Source: Bryobacteraceae bacterium CoA2 C42
GTDB lineage: Bacteria > Acidobacteriota > Terriglobia > Bryobacterales > Bryobacteraceae
Assembly (NCBI GenBank): GCA_019931245.1
Contig: JAINDL010000074.1
Location: 1 to 42,870 of the forward strand
DNA length: 42,870 bases
Reading direction: 5' to 3'
Made by a program: the position numbers and the translations under genes. The notes beneath the pieces are model-generated. The model did no database searches. It was not told where the DNA came from and saw only the letters and a list, made by a program, of their open reading frames with translations. Below, one piece after another: positions 17,450-27,706 of the stretch (within the stretch, counting starts at the first letter, position 1; each line of letters begins with the position of its first letter).

Positions 17450-18621
17450 ATGAAAGTCCTGGCGGCCCTGCTTGCCCTGGTGATAAGCGCGATGGCGCAG
17501 AACAACCGGCTGACACCGAAGGAGGCCGCCGAAGGCTGGCTGCTGCTCTTTGACGGCGAGTCGATGTTCGGATGGACCGCCGAGGGGCTGGCCAAGTGGC
17601 GGGTGGCCGACGGCGCGCTGGTGGCCGACAGCGGGGGCTACGGCTGGTTGCGGACCAACACGCAGGTTACCGACTACTCGTTGCGGGTGGATTTCCAGAC
17701 GGCGGCGGATGGCAACAGCGGTATCTTCCTGCGATCGGCCAAAGGCAAGGACCCCCACATCAGCGGCTACGAGTTACAGATTTTTGACGCGCACCCGAAG
17801 TTTCCGACCGGGTCGATCCTCGACGCCCGGCGGACGAGTAAGAAAATCCGGATCGATCCGGCCAGGTGGCACACCTACGAGGTCTTTCATATGGGCGCCC
17901 GCTGCCTGGTGAAGCTGGACGGAAAGAAAGTGCTGGACCTGAGCGACAGTAAGTCGGCGGGCGGGTATCTGGGTTTGCAGTTCAATCCCAACAAGCCCGT
18001 GGCGTTCCGGAACATCAAGATGCGCCCCCTGGGTTTGGCACCGCTGTTCAACGGGCGGAACCTGAGCGGCTGGCAGGAGGTGCAGCCGCCGAAGCCGCCG
18101 GCCAGCCCGGCCGTCTGGAGCGTGAAACGCGGGCTGCTGCACGTCGAAAAGGGCCCGGGGCAGTTGGAGACCAAAACGCTCTACGACGATTTCATCCTGC
18201 AGATGGAGGTTCGCACCAACGCAACCGACCCGAACTTCCATCCGAACAGCGGGGTCTTTTTCCGGGGCATGCCCGGGGGTTACTGGACCGGCTATGAGAT
18301 TCAGATCCGGAATGAGTTCAAAGACGGCGACCGGACCAAGCCGGTCGATACCGGCACCGGCGGCATTTACTTTCATCAGCCGGCGCGGCGCGTGGCCGGC
18401 ACGGACAATGAGTTCTATACGAAGACCGTCATCGCGCAGGGCCGGCACATCGCCACGTGGGTGAACGGCTATCCGGTAGCGGACTGGGAAGATCCCCACC
18501 CCGAGGGGACAAGTCCGCGTAACAGGCAGGCGCTGCTTAAAGCGGGACCGATCGCCCTGCAGGCGCACGATCCCAAGACCAATCTCGACTTCCGGAACAT
18601 TCGGCTCCGAAGCCTGAAGCG

Positions 18622-18625
<4 letters not shown>
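17450..18625 (+). CDS. Secreted protein with two DUF1080 (3-keto-disaccharide hydrolase-like) domains
   Basis: The 391-residue protein has a signal peptide ([17 protein letters not shown]) and two tandem DUF1080 jelly-roll domains of about 180 residues each. Each begins with the family pattern ([12 protein letters not shown] near residue 32; [12 protein letters not shown] near 198). Each also contains [16 protein letters not shown], a [17 protein letters not shown] segment and a W..YEV/V.. strand. DUF1080 members act on 3-keto-sugars or bind glycans and are abundant in Acidobacteria and Planctomycetes. TAGGAT lies 6 nt before the ATG. The 3' end overlaps convergent etfA by 4 bp. Confidence 0.85.
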
Positions 18626-19544
<919 letters not shown>

Positions 19545-19548
<4 letters not shown>

Positions 19549-20282
19549 AGGACGCGAACCTCATACTTCAATTTTTCGGCCAGGGCGCGAGCAGCCTTTT
19601 CAGGGTCGCCGTCGAAAATCTGAGCCTGCTTGGAGCGGCTGGGGGAATAACCGGCCCCGGCGGCGACCTGAGCCGGAAGGGGGGCGCCGGCGATCTCGCG
19701 GATCTCCTTGGTCTTGGCCTTCTTGATGCCCATCAGGGTGGCGTAGCGGAGCTTGTTGATGCCGCTTTGGATGGTGAGTACGGCCGGCAGCGGAAGGGTA
19801 ACGTGTTGGAACCAACCGTCTTCGAGTTCCCGCTTGACGCGGACCGCGGCCCCCTGCGGCTCGATGGCCATGATGAGCGTGGCATGGGCGTGGCCGAGCA
19901 GTTCGGCGAGAATGACGCCGGTCTGGCCGCTGCCGAGGTCGTCCGACTGCAGGCCGGTGAGCACCAGATCGGGCGCTTCGCTAAGCACCGCCTCGCGCAG
20001 GAGGTGGGCCACGCCGAGCGAGTCGAGTTGGCCGGGATCGTCAACCCGGAGGTGCACGCCGCGGTCTGCCCCTTTGGCGAGCGCTTCGCGGATGGCGGTG
20101 ACCACCCGCGGCGGACCGGCGGAGATGACCACAACCTCCCCCCCCTGCGCTTCCCGCAACTGCAGCGCGGCTTCGAGGGCGTAGGCGTCCGGTTCGTTGA
20201 TCTCAAACTGCAGATCGGCTTCCGGCGCTCCCGGGACAGAGTCCCGGGCCGGAACCTGTTTCAGGGCAACCGCGATTTTCAT
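19545..20282 (-). CDS. etfB: Electron transfer flavoprotein beta subunit
   Basis: The 245-residue subunit shows the ETF-beta pattern. It has MKIAVALKQVPARDS at the start, INEPDAYALEAALQL, the AMP-binding TGLQSDDLGSGQTGVILAELL (about residue 115), the signature VKRELEDG (about 155), and LPAVLTIQSGINKLRYATLMGIKKAK. It pairs with EtfA. Its ATG overlaps the fabF stop by 4 bp, so a fatty-acid synthesis gene and an electron-transfer gene are translationally coupled. Confidence 0.95.
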
Positions 20283-21547
20283 GGTTGATACTTCTTGAAG
20301 ATCAGGCCGCCGTTGGTGCCGCCGAAGCCAAACGAGTTGCTCATGGCGACGTTGATGGTCATGGGACGGGCAACGTTCGGCACGTAGTCGAGGTCGCAGG
20401 CGGGGTCGGGCGTTTCGTGATTGATGGTGGGCGGGGCGATCTGGTCGCGAATCGCCAGCACGGCGATGCCCGCTTCGAGGCCGCCCGCGCCGCCAAGCAG
20501 ATGGCCGGTCATGGACTTGGTGGAACTGATGGCCAGCTTGTAGGCATGGTCGCCGAAGGCGCGTTTGATGGCGGTTGTTTCGAGTTTGTCGCCGAGGTCG
20601 GTGGAGGTGGCGTGGGCGTTAAGATAGTCGACGGCCGTCGGTTCGATGCCGGCATCGCGGATGGCGGCGCGCATCATGCGGAAGGGGCCATCGCCGTCCT
20701 CGCTCGGGGCGGTCATATGGAAGGCGTCCCCGCTCATGCCGTAGCCCACGATTTCGGCAAGGATATTGGCGCCGCGGGCCTTGGCGAATTCGAGCTCTTC
20801 GAGCATGAGGATGCCGGCGCCTTCGCCGATAACGAACCCGTCCCGGTCCTTGTCCCACGGCCGCGAGGCGCGCTGCGGGTCGTCATTGCGCGTCGACAGC
20901 GCGCGGAGAGCGGCAAAGCCACCCACGCTGAGCGGGGTGATGGCGGCTTCGGCGCCGCCGCAGATCATGGCATCGGCATCGCCGCGCTGGATAATCTTAA
21001 AAGAATCGCCCACGGCGTGGGCGCCCGTCGTGCAGGCCGTGGCCACCGCGGAGTTCGGCCCCTTGGCACCGGTGCGGATGGAGACCTGGCCGCTGGCGAG
21101 GTTGACGATCGTCGCCGGAATGAAGAACGGCGAGATCTTGGACGGACCACCCTCGAGCAGCTTCGAGTGCTCCCGTTCGATGACCTCGAACCCGCCAATA
21201 CCGCTCCCGATGTAAACGCCGATGTTCTCGGCGTTCGAGGCATCGATTTTGAGACCCGAGGAGGCCAGAGCCTCGTCGGATGCGGCGATGGCGAACATCA
21301 TGAAGCGACCGAGCTTTTTGAGCTCTTTGCGCTCGATCCAGCGGGACGGATCGAAATCCTTCACCTCGCCCGCGAAGCGACAGGCATAACCGGTGGTGTC
21401 AAAAAGCGTGATCGGCGCGATGGCGCTCCGCCCGGCGATCAGGCCCGCCCAAGTGGCCTCGGTCCCGATGCCGAGACCCGAGACAAGCCCCACCCCGGTT
21501 ACGACAACTCGACGCTTGCAGTACGCAGTTTTTGATTGTTCAGCCAA
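20279..21547 (-). CDS. fabF: Beta-ketoacyl-ACP synthase II
   Basis: The 422-residue condensing enzyme elongates acyl-ACP with malonyl-ACP in type II fatty-acid synthesis. The catalytic triad is visible: Cys in VATACTTGAHAVG (about residue 170), His in YLNAHATSTDLGDKLE (about 312), and His in STKSMTGHLLGGAGGLE (about 349). The GFGGTNGGLIF ending is typical. No ATG precedes RRVVVTGVG, so the TTG at 21547 is taken. GGAGG 9 nt upstream supports it. It follows acpP by about 50 bp. Confidence 0.95.
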   Translation of the reverse strand: MAEQSKTAYCKRRVVVTGVGLVSGLGIGTEATWAGLIAGRSAIAPITLFDTTGYACRFAGEVKDFDPSRWIERKELKKLGRFMMFAIAASDEALASSGLKIDASNAENIGVYIGSGIGGFEVIEREHSKLLEGGPSKISPFFIPATIVNLASGQVSIRTGAKGPNSAVATACTTGAHAVGDSFKIIQRGDADAMICGGAEAAITPLSVGGFAALRALSTRNDDPQRASRPWDKDRDGFVIGEGAGILMLEELEFAKARGANILAEIVGYGMSGDAFHMTAPSEDGDGPFRMMRAAIRDAGIEPTAVDYLNAHATSTDLGDKLETTAIKRAFGDHAYKLAISSTKSMTGHLLGGAGGLEAGIAVLAIRDQIAPPTINHETPDPACDLDYVPNVARPMTINVAMSNSFGFGGTNGGLIFKKYQP

Positions 21548-21598
21548 TCAAGATCTCCTCCCGCCGGAATCGTGACGGGTCTACCCTGAATCGGATGC

Positions 21599-21835
21599 TT
21601 ACTTCTTCGCTTTGGCTTCGATATAGTCGATAGCGTCTTTCACGGTCTTGATCTTTTCGGAGTCATCATCCGGAATGTTCAAGTCAAAAGCCTCTTCAAA
21701 CGCCATCACGAGTTCGACAAGATCGAGCGAATCGGCGCCGAGATCGTCGACAAACGAAGCGGTGCCATCCACCTGGGCCTCATCCACGCCCAACTGTTCG
21801 ACGATGATCTGCTTTACTTTCTGGTCAACTGACAT
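21599..21835 (-). CDS. acpP: Acyl carrier protein
   Basis: The 78-residue acidic protein has the ACP signature [21 protein letters not shown], with Ser36 of the DSL motif as the phosphopantetheine attachment site. It ends in the Lys-rich AKAKK. It carries growing acyl chains in the cytosol. It is the first gene of the operon with fabF, etfB and etfA and has a good promoter upstream. GAGGAGAA lies about 13 nt before the ATG, a rather long spacing. Confidence 0.97.
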   Translation of the reverse strand: MSVDQKVKQIIVEQLGVDEAQVDGTASFVDDLGADSLDLVELVMAFEEAFDLNIPDDDSEKIKTVKDAIDYIEAKAKK

Positions 21836-21868
21836 AAAAGGTCTGTGTGTTCTCCTCTGAACTTCCCG

Positions 21869-21898
21869 ATTCTAGCGGTTGGGGCGGTTGGCCCGCAA
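21869..21898 (-). promoter_or_regulatory. Sigma-70-type promoter of the acpP operon
   Basis: On the minus strand, TTGCGG (-35, 21898-21893) and TAGAAT (-10, 21874-21869) are separated by 18 bp. The predicted transcript would have a leader of about 30 nt before acpP, consistent with the visible Shine-Dalgarno sequence. Confidence 0.55.
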
Positions 21899-21952
21899 GC
21901 GAAAGACCCCGCATTGAACCGGACCCTCCCCTTTTAGCACAATGGGAAGTCT

Positions 21953-22588
21953 GTGCGCGTCATCTACCTTCATGGATTTGCGTCTAGTCCTTCTTCACGG
22001 AAGGCTACGTTTTTTGCCGGCCGGCTGCGGCGGGCCGGCGCGGCTTGTGATGTTCCGGCGCTCGACGGGGGCGACTTTTCCGGGTTGACGATTACGGGGC
22101 AGTTGGCCGTAGTCGACGCCTTGGCGGCCGGGGAGCCGGTGTCGCTGATCGGATCGAGCCTGGGCGGCTATCTGGCGGCGCTCTACGCGGCGACCCACGC
22201 CAACGTTGAACGGGTTGTGCTGCTGGCGCCGGCGTTCGGGTTTGCCCGGCGCTGGCCGCTGCGACTGGGCGAGGCGGCGGTGGCGCGGTGGCGGGCCGAG
22301 GGGTCGATGCCGGTGTTCCACTACGCGGCGGGCGAAGAGCGGCGGGTGGGCATCGGACTGCTCGACGACGGGGCGAGGTACCCCGATTTTCCGGACGTGC
22401 GGCAGCCGGCGCTGCTGTTTCATGGCCGGCGGGACGAGGTCGTGCCCTACACCTACTCCGAGGAGTTTCAGGCGCTGCACCCGGCGGCGCGGCTACACTT
22501 GTTGGAGTCGGGCCACGAGTTGACCGATGTGCTGGAGACGATCTGGCCGGTGACGGCGGAGTTTTTGGGGTTGGCGAATCATGGCTGA
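21953..22588 (+). CDS. Alpha/beta-hydrolase of the YqiA/YcfP esterase type
   Basis: The 211-residue protein starts RVIYLHGFASSPSSRKA, the typical opening of the YqiA-like family. It has the nucleophile elbow GSSLGGYLA (Ser at about residue 68), an acid-region FHGRRDEVVPY (about 160) and a late His in ESGHELTD (about 188), giving a complete Ser-Asp-His set. It is probably an esterase on small acyl substrates. It begins with GTG preceded by GGGAAG, and CACAAT lies 9 nt upstream. Its stop overlaps the rfaE2 start by 8 bp, so it opens a long forward operon. Confidence 0.8.
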   Translation: MRVIYLHGFASSPSSRKATFFAGRLRRAGAACDVPALDGGDFSGLTITGQLAVVDALAAGEPVSLIGSSLGGYLAALYAATHANVERVVLLAPAFGFARRWPLRLGEAAVARWRAEGSMPVFHYAAGEERRVGIGLLDDGARYPDFPDVRQPALLFHGRRDEVVPYTYSEEFQALHPAARLHLLESGHELTDVLETIWPVTAEFLGLANHG

Positions 22589-23063
22589 GTTCTATACACG
22601 GGCGGAGTTGGTGGAGCAGCGGGCGCGCTGGAAGAGCGAGGGGCGGAAGGTGGTGTTCACCAACGGGTGCTACGACATTCTGCATCCGGGGCATGTGCGG
22701 CTGCTGGAAAGCGCACGGTCGCTTGGCGATGTGCTGGTGCTGGCGTTGAACACCGATGATTCGGTGGCGCGGCTGAAGGGTCCGGCGCGGCCGCTGTTGA
22801 GCGAGCAGCAGCGGACGCAGATGGCGCTGGCGCTGGCCGCGGTGGACGCGGTGACGCTGTTCGATGAAGACACCCCGCGGGAGTTGATTGCGGCGGTGCT
22901 GCCCGATGTCCTCGTCAAAGGCGCCGACTGGAGCCACTTCATCGCCGGGCGCGAGGAGGTAGAGGCGGCCGGTGGCGTCGTCATGCCGCTGCCGCTCGAA
23001 CCGGGCTATTCGACGACCAACATCGAGAAAGAGATCCTCGAACGGCGGCCGGCGGGAGGTTGA
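22581..23063 (+). CDS. rfaE2: D-glycero-beta-D-manno-heptose 1-phosphate adenylyltransferase (RfaE domain II)
   Basis: The 160-residue stand-alone nucleotidyltransferase corresponds to the C-terminal half of bifunctional HldE. It has the NTP-binding FTNGCYDILHPGHV motif (HxGH at about residue 37), VLALNTDDSVARLKGPARP and the closing YSTTNIEKEI. It transfers AMP from ATP to heptose 1-phosphate to make ADP-heptose for LPS inner core. The heptokinase half is not in the window. Together with lptD and kdsC it supports an LPS-bearing outer membrane. It overlaps the preceding hydrolase gene and precedes mfd by 64 bp. Confidence 0.9.
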   Translation: MAEFYTRAELVEQRARWKSEGRKVVFTNGCYDILHPGHVRLLESARSLGDVLVLALNTDDSVARLKGPARPLLSEQQRTQMALALAAVDAVTLFDEDTPRELIAAVLPDVLVKGADWSHFIAGREEVEAAGGVVMPLPLEPGYSTTNIEKEILERRPAGG

Positions 23064-23127
23064 AGCCACCCGCCCCGCGTGCGTGCCGCCGCTCCCGGTC
23101 TGGCAGACTGAAGGGAGCCCTCCCCGC

Positions 23128-26100
23128 ATGACGCATCCCGCACTACGCGATCTGTTCGAATCCCTGGGCCGCGATCCGGCGTTTGACCGGATCCTCCGCG
23201 GCTTGCGCACGCATCCGCACCAGGCTCTTTCCGGACTGTCGCTACCCGCCAAAGCGCTCTATAGCGCTTTGCTCTGGCAGCGCACGGGCCAGCCCGTGTT
23301 GGTGATCACCGACGGCGCGCAGGAGGCCGAGGGGCTGTTCGCGGCCCTCGAAACATTTTTTGCAATTCTCGCCAATGACGAAACGAAGCCCAGGCCGCAG
23401 TTGCTGCCGGCGCTCGATGTGCTGCCTTCGCAGGGGCTGTCGCCGCACCCGGAGATTAGCGAGGAGCGGGCGGTGGGGCTCTACCGGCTGGCTTCGGGGC
23501 TAACGTCGATTACGGTCACCCCGATCGGTTCGGTGCTACTGCGGACCTATGCGGCGAACTTCTACCAACAGCTGGCGCTGGCGCTTCAGTTGAACGAGGA
23601 GATCGGGATCGAGGACCTGGCCGAGCATCTGCGGCGGATCGGGTACACGGAGCGGGATCCGGTGGAGATGGTGGGCGAGTTTTCCGTGCGCGGGGGAATT
23701 GTCGATATTTTTCCGGCCGAGTCGGCGCGGCCGCTGCGGCTCGAGTTCTTCGGCGACGCGATCGACTCGATGCGGCTGTTCGATGTCGAAACGCAACGGT
23801 CGGTGCAGAAGGTGGACCGGGCGGTGATTCTGCCGCTGGTCGAACACCCGAAGCCGGCCAATCCGGTGCCGGCCTGGGAGTTTACACGGGTGCTGGCCGA
23901 GCCGCGGCCGGGGACGCTGCTGGACCTGGCGGCGGGTGCGCTGGTGGTGATTGATGAGCCGGAGCAGGTGCGGTCGGCGGCCGACCGGATGTGGAAGCGG
24001 TTGGGGGAGAACCAGCGGGATCTGGTGGCGCCGCCCGAGGATCTGTACCTGACGTGGACCGAGTTGGCCGGACCGCTCGAGGCGCGGCGGCGTGTGACGC
24101 TGCGGCAGGTGGAGCTGCTGGGCGAGTCGGGCGCGGGGCAGACCGCGGACTTGCATACGCGGCCGGCGCCGGCGTTTCACGGCAACCTGCCGAACGCGGT
24201 GGCCGAGACGCGGAAGCTGGTCGAGCAGGGCTACAAGGTGGTGTACTTTGCCCCGGCGGTGGGCGAGGTGGAGCGGCTGGCCGACATTCTGCACGAGTAC
24301 TCGGTGCCGTTTCAATTGGCGCTGTCGACCGAAGATACGGTATCGCCGTTCCACGCCGAGCGGGCGCGGCTGTTCGGCGGTTCGGCCAGTACGCTGCTGG
24401 CGCGGGGCCGCATGGCGCGCGGTACGGTGCTCACGGAAGCCAAGCTGGCGATTATCGGCAGCGAAGACCTGTTTGACTCCTCCGACCTGGTGGCCGACCC
24501 GGGGCTGAACAAGCGCGCCGCGGCGGCCTTTGCGGCCGATATCGCGGACCTGAAGCCGGGCGACTACGTCGTGCACGTCACGCACGGGGTGGGCCGGTTT
24601 CTGGGCATCAAGGAGATTCCGCAGGGCGACCAGCAGGGCGATTTCCTGATTCTCGAGTACGCGGGCGAGTCGAAGCTCTACGTGCCGATGACCCGGCTCG
24701 ACCTCGTGCAGAAGTTCCGGGGCGCGGGAGAGGGCACGCCGCCGCTCGACCGGATGGGCGGGGCGACGTGGGCCAAAACCAAGTCGCGCGTCAAGGCCAA
24801 AATGCGGGATATGGCCGACGAGCTGCTCAAGCTCTACGCCGAACGGCGCATGGCGGCGGGCTTTCAGTTCTCCCCGGATTCCAACTGGCAGCGGGAGTTT
24901 GAAGACGCCTTTCCCTACACGGCAACGAAGGATCAGCTGCAGGCCGTGGCCGAGATCAAACGCGATATGGAACGGCCGCAACCGATGGACCGGCTGCTGT
25001 GTGGCGACGTGGGCTTCGGCAAGACCGAGGTGGCGATGCGGGCGGCCTTCAAGGCGCTCGGGGATGGCAAGCAGGTGGCCGTGCTGACCCCGACCACCGT
25101 GCTGAGCTTCCAGCACTACGAGACCTTCAAGCGGCGGTTTGCCAGCTTTCCGGTGAACATCGAGATGCTCAGCCGGTTCCGGACGGCGAACGAAACGAAG
25201 AAGATCATCGAAGACCTGGGCCACGGCAAGGTGGATGTGCTGATCGGGACGCACCGGCTGCTGTCGAAGGACGTTGAGTTTCTCGATCTCGGGCTGCTGA
25301 TCGTCGACGAGGAGCAGCGGTTCGGGGTGCGCCACAAGGAGCGGCTGAAGCAGCTGCGGCATAACATCGACGTGCTGACGATGTCGGCCACGCCGATTCC
25401 GCGGACGCTGCACATGTCGCTGCTGGGGCTGCGGGACATGAGCGTGATTGAGACGCCGCCCAAAGACCGGCTGAGCGTGCAGACGGTGGTGGCGCACTAC
25501 AACGCGGATCTGATCCGGTCGGCGATTGAGTTGGAGGTGAACCGCGGCGGCCAGGTGTACTTCGTGCACAACCGGGTGGACACGATCTTTCAGCGGGCGG
25601 CGTGGATTCAGGAGAAGATACCGGGGGTGCGGGTGGGGGTCGGCCACGGGCAGATGGGCGAGGCGGAACTGGAGAAGGTTCTGCTGGGCTTCATGCGGCA
25701 CGAGTTCGATTTGTTTGTCTGCACGACGATCATCGAAAACGGCATCGACATTCCGCTCGCCAACACCATTCTGATTGAGAATGCCGAAAAGTATGGACTC
25801 TCCGAGCTGTACCAGTTGCGGGGGCGCGTGGGGCGTTCGAACCGGCGGGCGTATGCCTATCTGCTGGTGCCGGAGAACAAGGACCTCACCGAGATTGCCC
25901 GAAAGCGGCTGGCGGCGCTCAAGGAGTTCAGCGACCTGGGGGCGGGGTTCAAGATCGCGGCGCTTGATCTGGAGCTGCGCGGATCGGGCAATCTGCTTGG
26001 GGGCGAACAGCACGGGCAGATGGACGCCGTGGGCTACGATACCTACCTGAAGCTGCTCGAAGATACGGTGCGGGAGTTGAAGGGCGAGGAGGTGCCGCCG

Positions 26101-26559
26101 GAGATTCAGGCGACTATCTCGCTCGGGTTGGATATCCGGATTCCGGCCAGCTACATCGCCGAAGAGATGCAGCGGCTCCGGGCGTACAAGAAGATCGCCT
26201 CGCTCGACTCGCCGCTCGAGGCGGCCAAGATTCTCGAAGAGTTTGCCGACCGGTACGGCCCCCCGCCAGAGGCGGTCAAAACGCTCACCAGTTTCTCGCT
26301 CGTGCGGGCCACGGCGCAGCGGCTGGGGATCGAGTCGATCGACCGGCGGCAGGGCTATTTCAACATCAAGGTGCATACCGAGGCCCGGATCCGGCCGGAA
26401 GGGTTGATGGAACTTGTGACGTCCACCCCGGGGGCGCAGTTCACCCCGGCGGGGGTGCTGCGCCTGCCGGCCGATGGCTTTGCCGCCGAGGCGGCCGGGA
26501 AGCTGTTGGACTACCTGCTGGAGACTCTGCACACGTTGGATTTTGTGGCGCTAAAATAG
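23128..26559 (+). CDS. mfd: Transcription-repair coupling factor
   Basis: The 1143-residue length is standard for Mfd, which removes RNA polymerase stalled at lesions and recruits UvrA. Visible parts are a UvrB-like N-terminal region (FSVRGGIVDIFPAES, about residue 185) and the CarD-like RNAP-interacting domain (LKPGDYVVHVTHGVGRFLGIKEI, about 475). The translocase follows, with Walker A GDVGFGKTEVAMRA (about 626), DEEQ box LLIVDEEQRFGV (about 724), the SATPIPRTLHMSL motif, TTIIENGIDIP and QLRGRVGRS. It ends in a C-terminal D7 domain. The ATG at 23128 is chosen over upstream in-frame codons because it gives the conserved N-terminus; GGGAG lies upstream. Confidence 0.97.
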   Translation: MTHPALRDLFESLGRDPAFDRILRGLRTHPHQALSGLSLPAKALYSALLWQRTGQPVLVITDGAQEAEGLFAALETFFAILANDETKPRPQLLPALDVLPSQGLSPHPEISEERAVGLYRLASGLTSITVTPIGSVLLRTYAANFYQQLALALQLNEEIGIEDLAEHLRRIGYTERDPVEMVGEFSVRGGIVDIFPAESARPLRLEFFGDAIDSMRLFDVETQRSVQKVDRAVILPLVEHPKPANPVPAWEFTRVLAEPRPGTLLDLAAGALVVIDEPEQVRSAADRMWKRLGENQRDLVAPPEDLYLTWTELAGPLEARRRVTLRQVELLGESGAGQTADLHTRPAPAFHGNLPNAVAETRKLVEQGYKVVYFAPAVGEVERLADILHEYSVPFQLALSTEDTVSPFHAERARLFGGSASTLLARGRMARGTVLTEAKLAIIGSEDLFDSSDLVADPGLNKRAAAAFAADIADLKPGDYVVHVTHGVGRFLGIKEIPQGDQQGDFLILEYAGESKLYVPMTRLDLVQKFRGAGEGTPPLDRMGGATWAKTKSRVKAKMRDMADELLKLYAERRMAAGFQFSPDSNWQREFEDAFPYTATKDQLQAVAEIKRDMERPQPMDRLLCGDVGFGKTEVAMRAAFKALGDGKQVAVLTPTTVLSFQHYETFKRRFASFPVNIEMLSRFRTANETKKIIEDLGHGKVDVLIGTHRLLSKDVEFLDLGLLIVDEEQRFGVRHKERLKQLRHNIDVLTMSATPIPRTLHMSLLGLRDMSVIETPPKDRLSVQTVVAHYNADLIRSAIELEVNRGGQVYFVHNRVDTIFQRAAWIQEKIPGVRVGVGHGQMGEAELEKVLLGFMRHEFDLFVCTTIIENGIDIPLANTILIENAEKYGLSELYQLRGRVGRSNRRAYAYLLVPENKDLTEIARKRLAALKEFSDLGAGFKIAALDLELRGSGNLLGGEQHGQMDAVGYDTYLKLLEDTVRELKGEEVPPEIQATISLGLDIRIPASYIAEEMQRLRAYKKIASLDSPLEAAKILEEFADRYGPPPEAVKTLTSFSLVRATAQRLGIESIDRRQGYFNIKVHTEARIRPEGLMELVTSTPGAQFTPAGVLRLPADGFAAEAAGKLLDYLLETLHTLDFVALK

Positions 26560-26566
26560 GGACCAT

Positions 26567-27706
26567 ATGAAGTTGCCGATTTTCGGATCGCTGTTGCTGG
26601 CCGCGGGGCTTTACGCCGCTGATGTGAAGGTGATGGAGCAGATTGTCGCCAAAGTGAACGGCGAGATCATCACGCGCACCGAGATTGACCGGATGACCAA
26701 GGCGCTCTACGACGCCGCGCGGGAGCAGAAGGTGCCGGCCAACGATGTCGAACGGATGGTGCAGGAGCGGGCCAAGGACCTGCTGCGCGAAAAGATCGAT
26801 CAGATGCTGCTCGTGCAGAAAGGCAAGGAGCTAAACATCAACGTGGACCCGGAGGTGACCAAGCAGATCGCCCGGATCCAGCAGGGAACCAAGATTGCTG
26901 ACCAGGAAAAGTTCCAGCAGTTCGTCAAAGAACAGACGGGCATGAGCTATGAGGACTACAAGGCCGAAACGAAAAACCAGTTTCTGACCCGGCGGGTCAT
27001 CGGCCAGGAGGTGTCCTCGAAGATCTCCGTATCGCGGGCCGAAGCCCAGAAATACTACGACGAGCACAAAGCCGAGTTTCAGCGCGAGGAGCGGGTGTTT
27101 CTGCGCGAGATCTTCCTGAGCACGGATGGCAAGGACGCCAAGGCGCAGGAGGCGGTGGAGAAGAAAGCAAAAGACCTGGTTTCAAGGGCGCAGCGGGGCG
27201 AAAAGTTCGGCGAACTGGCGCGGGAAAACTCCGAATCGGAGACGGCGCAAAACGAGGGTGAGCTGCCTCCCTACAAGAAGGGCGAGCTGTTGAAAGCGAT
27301 TGAGGATCTGATCTGGCCGGCGCCGCGCAACACGGCGATCGAACCCATCAAGCGGCCGAACGGCTGGCTGCTGCTCTTCGTCGAAGAGCACCATCAGGCC
27401 GGTCTGGCGGACTTTGAAGAGGTACAGGGCGAGATCACCAATAAGCTCTACGGTCCCCGCATGGAGCCCGCCATCCGCGCCTATCTGACCCAACTCCGGC
27501 AGGAGGCGTTCCTCGAAATCCGGGAGGGGTTCACCGATTCCGGCGCCGCCCCCGGGAAGTCGACCAAGTGGACCGACCCGGCGCAGTTGAAGCCGGAGAC
27601 GATCACCAAAGAAGAGGTGGCGATGCAGGTGCGCAAGAAGCGTCTGCTGTGGGCGGTGCCCGTGCCCGGAACGGCTGTGAAGGTGAAGTCCACCTCGAAG
27701 TCCTAA
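26567..27706 (+). CDS. SurA-like periplasmic peptidyl-prolyl isomerase
   Basis: The 379-residue exported protein has a signal peptide (MKLPIFGSLLLAAGLYA), a SurA-type N-terminal chaperone region (VKVMEQIVAKVNGEIITRTEID, about residue 20), and a PpiC/parvulin domain at about 165-275. A positively charged C-terminal tail follows. In the parvulin domain, FLREIFLSTDG, ARENSESETAQNEGELPPY and PIKRPNGWLLLFVEEH correspond to family strands. SurA-type proteins assist outer-membrane protein folding, which fits the LptD context of this genome. It lies 7 bp after mfd, and the next gene starts directly after its stop codon. Confidence 0.82.
   Translation: MKLPIFGSLLLAAGLYAADVKVMEQIVAKVNGEIITRTEIDRMTKALYDAAREQKVPANDVERMVQERAKDLLREKIDQMLLVQKGKELNINVDPEVTKQIARIQQGTKIADQEKFQQFVKEQTGMSYEDYKAETKNQFLTRRVIGQEVSSKISVSRAEAQKYYDEHKAEFQREERVFLREIFLSTDGKDAKAQEAVEKKAKDLVSRAQRGEKFGELARENSESETAQNEGELPPYKKGELLKAIEDLIWPAPRNTAIEPIKRPNGWLLLFVEEHHQAGLADFEEVQGEITNKLYGPRMEPAIRAYLTQLRQEAFLEIREGFTDSGAAPGKSTKWTDPAQLKPETITKEEVAMQVRKKRLLWAVPVPGTAVKVKSTSKS

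Noticed and set aside
23536-26532. Very long open frame antisense to mfd (about 1000 codons)
   Set aside because: It is a GC-skew shadow: Arg/Pro/His/Leu-rich, without any domain, and lies opposite a perfectly conserved Mfd.
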